Source of the DNA: Ailanthus altissimus
Lineage: Eukaryota > Streptophyta > Magnoliopsida > Sapindales > Simaroubaceae
Length of the DNA: 64,000 nucleotides
Assembly (NCBI GenBank): GCA_946807835.1
Contig: OX327700.1
Span: 24,030,001 to 24,094,000 of the forward strand
Reading direction: 5' to 3'
This document shows positions 60,180-64,000 of this stretch, piece after piece (position 1 is the first letter of the stretch; each line of letters opens with the position of its first letter). A program made the position numbers and the translations under genes. The notes under the pieces were generated by a model. It was not told the DNA's origin, made no database searches, and saw only the letters and a list, made by a program, of their open reading frames with translations.

Positions 60180-61080
60180 TATACACCTAAAGTTTGTATT
60201 TAAGTAATATTTTAAGTAATAATGTGTAATAATTATTAAATATAATAAATAATTTTAAATTTTATAATATATTATTAAATTATTATTATTTAATACATCA
60301 TTATTTAAAATATATACCATTATTTATCTTCTTATATTTATATTTACTTTCAAATTAACAATTCCAACTATGATTAAGAAAATGAATAATATTATATTTT
60401 TATTTACTTTTTAAATAATAGTATGTTTTCCAACTATCTTATACGAGGTTGGTTTATTTTCACACTCTTCTATTCTTCTGAATATACATATATATATATA
60501 TATATATATAATACATTTTATTTTTTTATAAAGATACATATAAATAAACTAAATAAATTTATTGATACAAATAAATATATATAATGAAGAGAATTAGATG
60601 TTCGACCTTTTAAGGTTTCTTTAGTTGGTTTTTTTTATTGGTCAAAATGTTTTTTTATTATTAACTTTGGCAAATTTTAAAAAAAAACTTTAAATTTTAT
60701 ACTTTTTTTAACCAAATTTTTATTTTTTATTTTTTATTAGCCAAACATTTTATAATAGGATATTTATACCCCTAAAATCAAAAACTTAATTTTTCTTTCA
60801 TGTCTCTTTATCGAATCAAAAATTAAGTTGTTGGACCTAAAATTTTGAAGTTGCCATTACGTAGATCAAGTCTAGCACAATATATTTATCACTTCAAATT
60901 AAGAAAATAATCGATTCTTATAAATTTTTTAAAACTTTTTATAAATTTTAATATTGGTTAAAAGTTGCATTTAAAGTTAGAAATAAGTGTTATAAATGGA
61001 TTAAACGTGAAAATTAAGTTAAAATAGTATAAAGGACATTGAAATCTGACCAAAAATATAATTTTTTAGTGTATTTGCCT
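60180..61080. other. AT-rich intergenic DNA
   Basis: Includes a TA microsatellite at about 60487-60510 and no gene. Confidence 0.5.
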
Positions 61081-61340
61081 GAAATCAGACGGCGACCAGT
61101 GCGACGACCCACCACCGTCTGGTTTCAAAAATCTCGAGGCCATCTCAAGCCCAAGATGCTCCCCGAGATGCACTGATGGTCACATCTAAGGGGCACATCT
61201 CACTACAACATCGCAGACTCAATGTCAACGATGTTGCCTAGAGATGGCCCGAGATGCACTCATTGGTGCATCTTGGGGCAGCATCATGAACTCAATATCC
61301 GCAATACTGCACTGTTGCACCACGTGGCTACCTTCATAGG
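61081..61340. repeat. GC-rich block of 'gagatgcac' repeats upstream of the transposase
   Basis: 'cgagatgcac(t)' (61155, 61251), 'cacatct(a/c)' and 'gcatc' words recur with imperfect spacing. It is richer in GC than either side and may be the leader of the MULE that follows. Confidence 0.4.
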
Positions 61341-61572
61341 CTATCACATGGCGCCACAATAATTTTTTAATTTTTTAAAAAAAATTATTTTAATTATGTC
61401 TTTTTTCATTTAATTTAAGTAAATAATTTTAATTCTATTAATCAATTAATTTATTTATCAATAAATTGGTTAATATTCTATGTTTATTTTATTTTTTGGA
61501 TCTAGGTCTTGTGCGTATCTCACGTCCTGGGTATTGCAATTTCGGAGGTTTTCTTGATTTATTCTGAATTTT

Positions 61573-63040
61573 TTGAAGGATTTTTTAATAATTTATTTTT
61601 TTATTTCATATCCTATAGAATATAATGTAATTGTTTTTTATTTTTTAGGAAAGTGTGAGAGTTCTAGTGATGGAAAAAAGAGTTATATTAATTATAATAA
61701 CTTTAAGATTTTGGTTTCAAAATATATTAGATTTGAAGATCTTTTGAATACAATGTGTTATGTCTTGGGAGTCGATAATGTGAACTATAAGGTGATTTTA
61801 AAAATCAAAATTGATGCAACGAGGTATAAGTCAAAACTTATTGAGATTAGAAATAACAATGATGTTTGATTCTTTTTTAGCGCTAACAGAATATTGTACT
61901 GTCCTTTATGTGTAACAGTGGATCTTAAAGCGCTCGTTTGTGAAGAGGATATACAGCCCCCCTATTAAAATTCACTATCAATTCATACTCATTTTATGTC
62001 AGCTAACTGTAGCAACCAAGTGAGTCACACATCCTTATCAATTCCAACAGTGGTTCCCTCAAACACAACGAATAAGTATCACAATGTTTTTCCTATACCA
62101 TTCAATGAAGACCCAGCCTATACGCACTACAATTGTGATGACATTGAAAATGTTAGGGATGTGGAAGAGGACTAGGATGATGTTGAAAATGTTGATAATA
62201 TAGAAGGGGATTGTGATAGTGATCAAAAGTTGGTAATGTAGAAGTGAATTATCACTTCAAAGAATTTGCCGATTTGGATGATTTACCAAAAGGCGAATAT
62301 TGTTATGTTTCAACGAGCTCCCTAAATGTTGAAGTTAAAAGAGGAGATTTTTGTGAAGCTGAAAACCCATTTGCGTTTATGCCTCCAATACCACCATTGG
62401 ACTTGGGCATATCCGATAAGATATTAAATAGTAAAATTGGCGATATATTTGTGAGAAAGTTATTTGATAACAAAGACGAACTTTACCAAGTTATTAGTAT
62501 ATTAGCACTTAAGGGTAATTAAAGCCTTAAAGTCTCAAGGTCGACCAAAGATCATTTTAAGATGAAATATGACGATGTAGATGTCGATGGTGATTACGTG
62601 CGGTGTCGACAGATATAAGGAAGCATTTTATTATGCATATAATTAATTCAGATCACGTATGCTAATTAGATCGATTGCACGATGATCATCGACAAGTAAA
62701 GTCTTGGATTATTAGAAAAATCATAAAAAAATAAGTTTTTTATTTATGAGTTGACTTTATAAACCGAAAAAAATCCAAGCAGACATATGTGGGGAGTTTG
62801 GAGTGGAGATAACTTACCCTACTGTTTGACAATCTAAGGAGCATGCATTAAGGTTGATATGCGGTACTCCAGAGGCTTCATATAAATTACTTCCTGTATA
62901 CTGCCATATATATTGGAACAACAGAACTTAGGTACAATTACGTATTTGAAGATTTACAATTGTGAGCACTTCATATATTTCTTCATGGTGCTTGGACCAT
63001 ATCAACCTCAATTCACATCCGTGCACCAAGTAACTCTTCT
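61573..63040 (+). pseudogene. MuDR-type (MULE) transposase, N-terminal half only
   Basis: In order along plus: NYNNFKILVSKYIRFEDLL and CYVLGVDNVNYKVILKIKID (61688-61812), the start typical of plant MULE transposases. Next come FFSANRILYCPLCVT (61874-61917) and an acidic Asp/Glu-rich stretch. Then 62244-62522 ends GDIFVRKLFDNKDELYQVIS-LALKGN and runs past a stop into LKVSRSTKDHFKMKY, the MuDR DNA-binding domain start. Later pieces include EASYKLLPVYCHIYW (62872-62916) and HFIYFFMVLGPYQP (about 62965-63007). The homology stops just where the catalytic MULE (DDE) domain should begin, so the gene is truncated as well as stop-ridden. Terminal inverted repeats were not found. Confidence 0.65.
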
Positions 63041-63049
63041 TTCGCCCCA

Positions 63050-64000
63050 TGGGCATATAACAACACGTCATCGCTCTATGTAATGGCTAAAATATCATTT
63101 TTGTGTTACTCATAAAATAGTCTAAAAGTTTCCTAAAATTGCAACAAAATGAATAATCAATAAAGTGCACATAATAAAGCAAATTTAATTTAATTCAACA
63201 ATTACACAGAATTACTAGTCCACACTAGTGAATAATTGTGGCAATGCATTAATGTAGTAGTTTTGTCTAAGCCGAACCATCTTTAGATACTCATTAATAT
63301 ATTGCATTAGTAAATAAGTAAGTTATAAATTATTTAATATATTTCAACACATATGATTACCGTCAAGTAAATGTGTAAATTAAAATAAATTTCACTTACA
63401 AAGTCATCTATCTAGTTGTGTAGCAATTCTCGAAACCATGTCGAGTTAGCTTCAATGTTAGTTAAGATGACTACACTCTCATCCTTATCCAATCACATCT
63501 GAAACTTAACTAAGATGGCTGAGTCTATCTGCTACAATAGATTCATGTTTGCTTAAGATTCTACCTGAATTTCAATTTTCTTCTCATGCATCTTTTGTGG
63601 ACAAAAATTTGTATATAGGGTGTGCAAATACCATGCAAGCCTATACGGTCTCCCATACTGACTCAACACCCTTATATAGGGCAGGTAAGATCTCAACACT
63701 TGTAGAACTATCAATTAGTAGTTAGGGCTATATGTCATGATTAGTAACTGAGGTTTAAAAATCATATTAAAAATTTTCCGATATGTTATCTCCAAACTAA
63801 AATATATGTATATATTAAAATAAGTCAAATTGTAATTAAGTTACTATAAAAAAAAATTTAATTTATTTTGCTTACTATATTTTGACTTTCGTTAGGTTAA
63901 AAGAAGTATGACTGCTTAAAGTACATCATCATCTGCTGTATCTGCAATATAATTTCAAAAAAATTGAACATATAATATTAATCAACTTATTAATTAATTA
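63050..64000. other. end of window, no named feature
   Basis: The part 63400-63720 has near-normal base composition. In broken minus-strand frames it gives WETV-ACMVFAHPIYKFLST, which may be a worn coding fragment. I do not recognise it. Confidence 0.3.

Overview
The window is nuclear DNA of a flowering plant, most likely a woody eudicot. It is AT-rich and intron-bearing, carries two recognisable plant genes, and is otherwise a nested landscape of decayed transposable elements. I cannot name the species. Only two genes look intact. One is a high-affinity nitrate transporter of the NRT2 family (31753-33567, minus, three exons, 530 residues). The other is the small beta-3 regulatory subunit of the SnRK1 kinase (KINB3; 55059-55486, minus, two coding exons, 117 residues, probably with a long intron in its 5' leader). 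They are unrelated neighbours: a plasma-membrane nitrate/proton symporter and part of an energy-sensing kinase.

Layout. 1-8.3 kb holds AT-rich sequence with several Copia-type LTR fragments. 8.4-13.3 kb is a cluster of terminal-inverted-repeat DNA elements: a foldback element, a MITE, a 742-bp element with a perfect 8-bp target duplication, and a 2.6-kb Mutator-like element with ~196-bp inverted repeats that may carry gene fragments. 13.3-16.4 kb is AT-rich and empty. 16.5-25.3 kb reads as a decayed Ty3/gypsy element on the minus strand. It has pol remnants, a ~62-bp tandem repeat and a long degenerate antisense reading frame, which is the arrangement known for Tat-lineage elements, and a solo LTR sits inside the antisense frame. 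25.7-30.7 kb has more LTR and Copia fragments. 31.7-34.1 kb has the NRT2 gene and a tRNA-derived SINE upstream of it. 34.2-35.1 kb is a second foldback copy. 35.7-40.0 kb is a Copia element that lost its integrase. 40.46-40.64 kb is an orphan exon-like fragment. 42.9-48.1 kb is a second Copia element on the minus strand. 52.1-54.4 kb holds a clean hAT MITE and an odd array of tRNA-like units. 55.0-60.0 kb is KINB3. 61.5-63.1 kb is a truncated MuDR-type transposase.

Both Copia elements still have matched LTRs, tRNA-iMet primer sites and perfect 5-bp target duplications, but their polyproteins are full of stops, so neither is autonomous. Many of the stops are TAG/TGA/TAA where CAG/CGA/CAA would be expected, as deamination of methylated cytosine would give. 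Everything was read by eye: exon borders and target duplications are read from the sequence, family assignments come from recognised motifs, and no alignment or database search was run.
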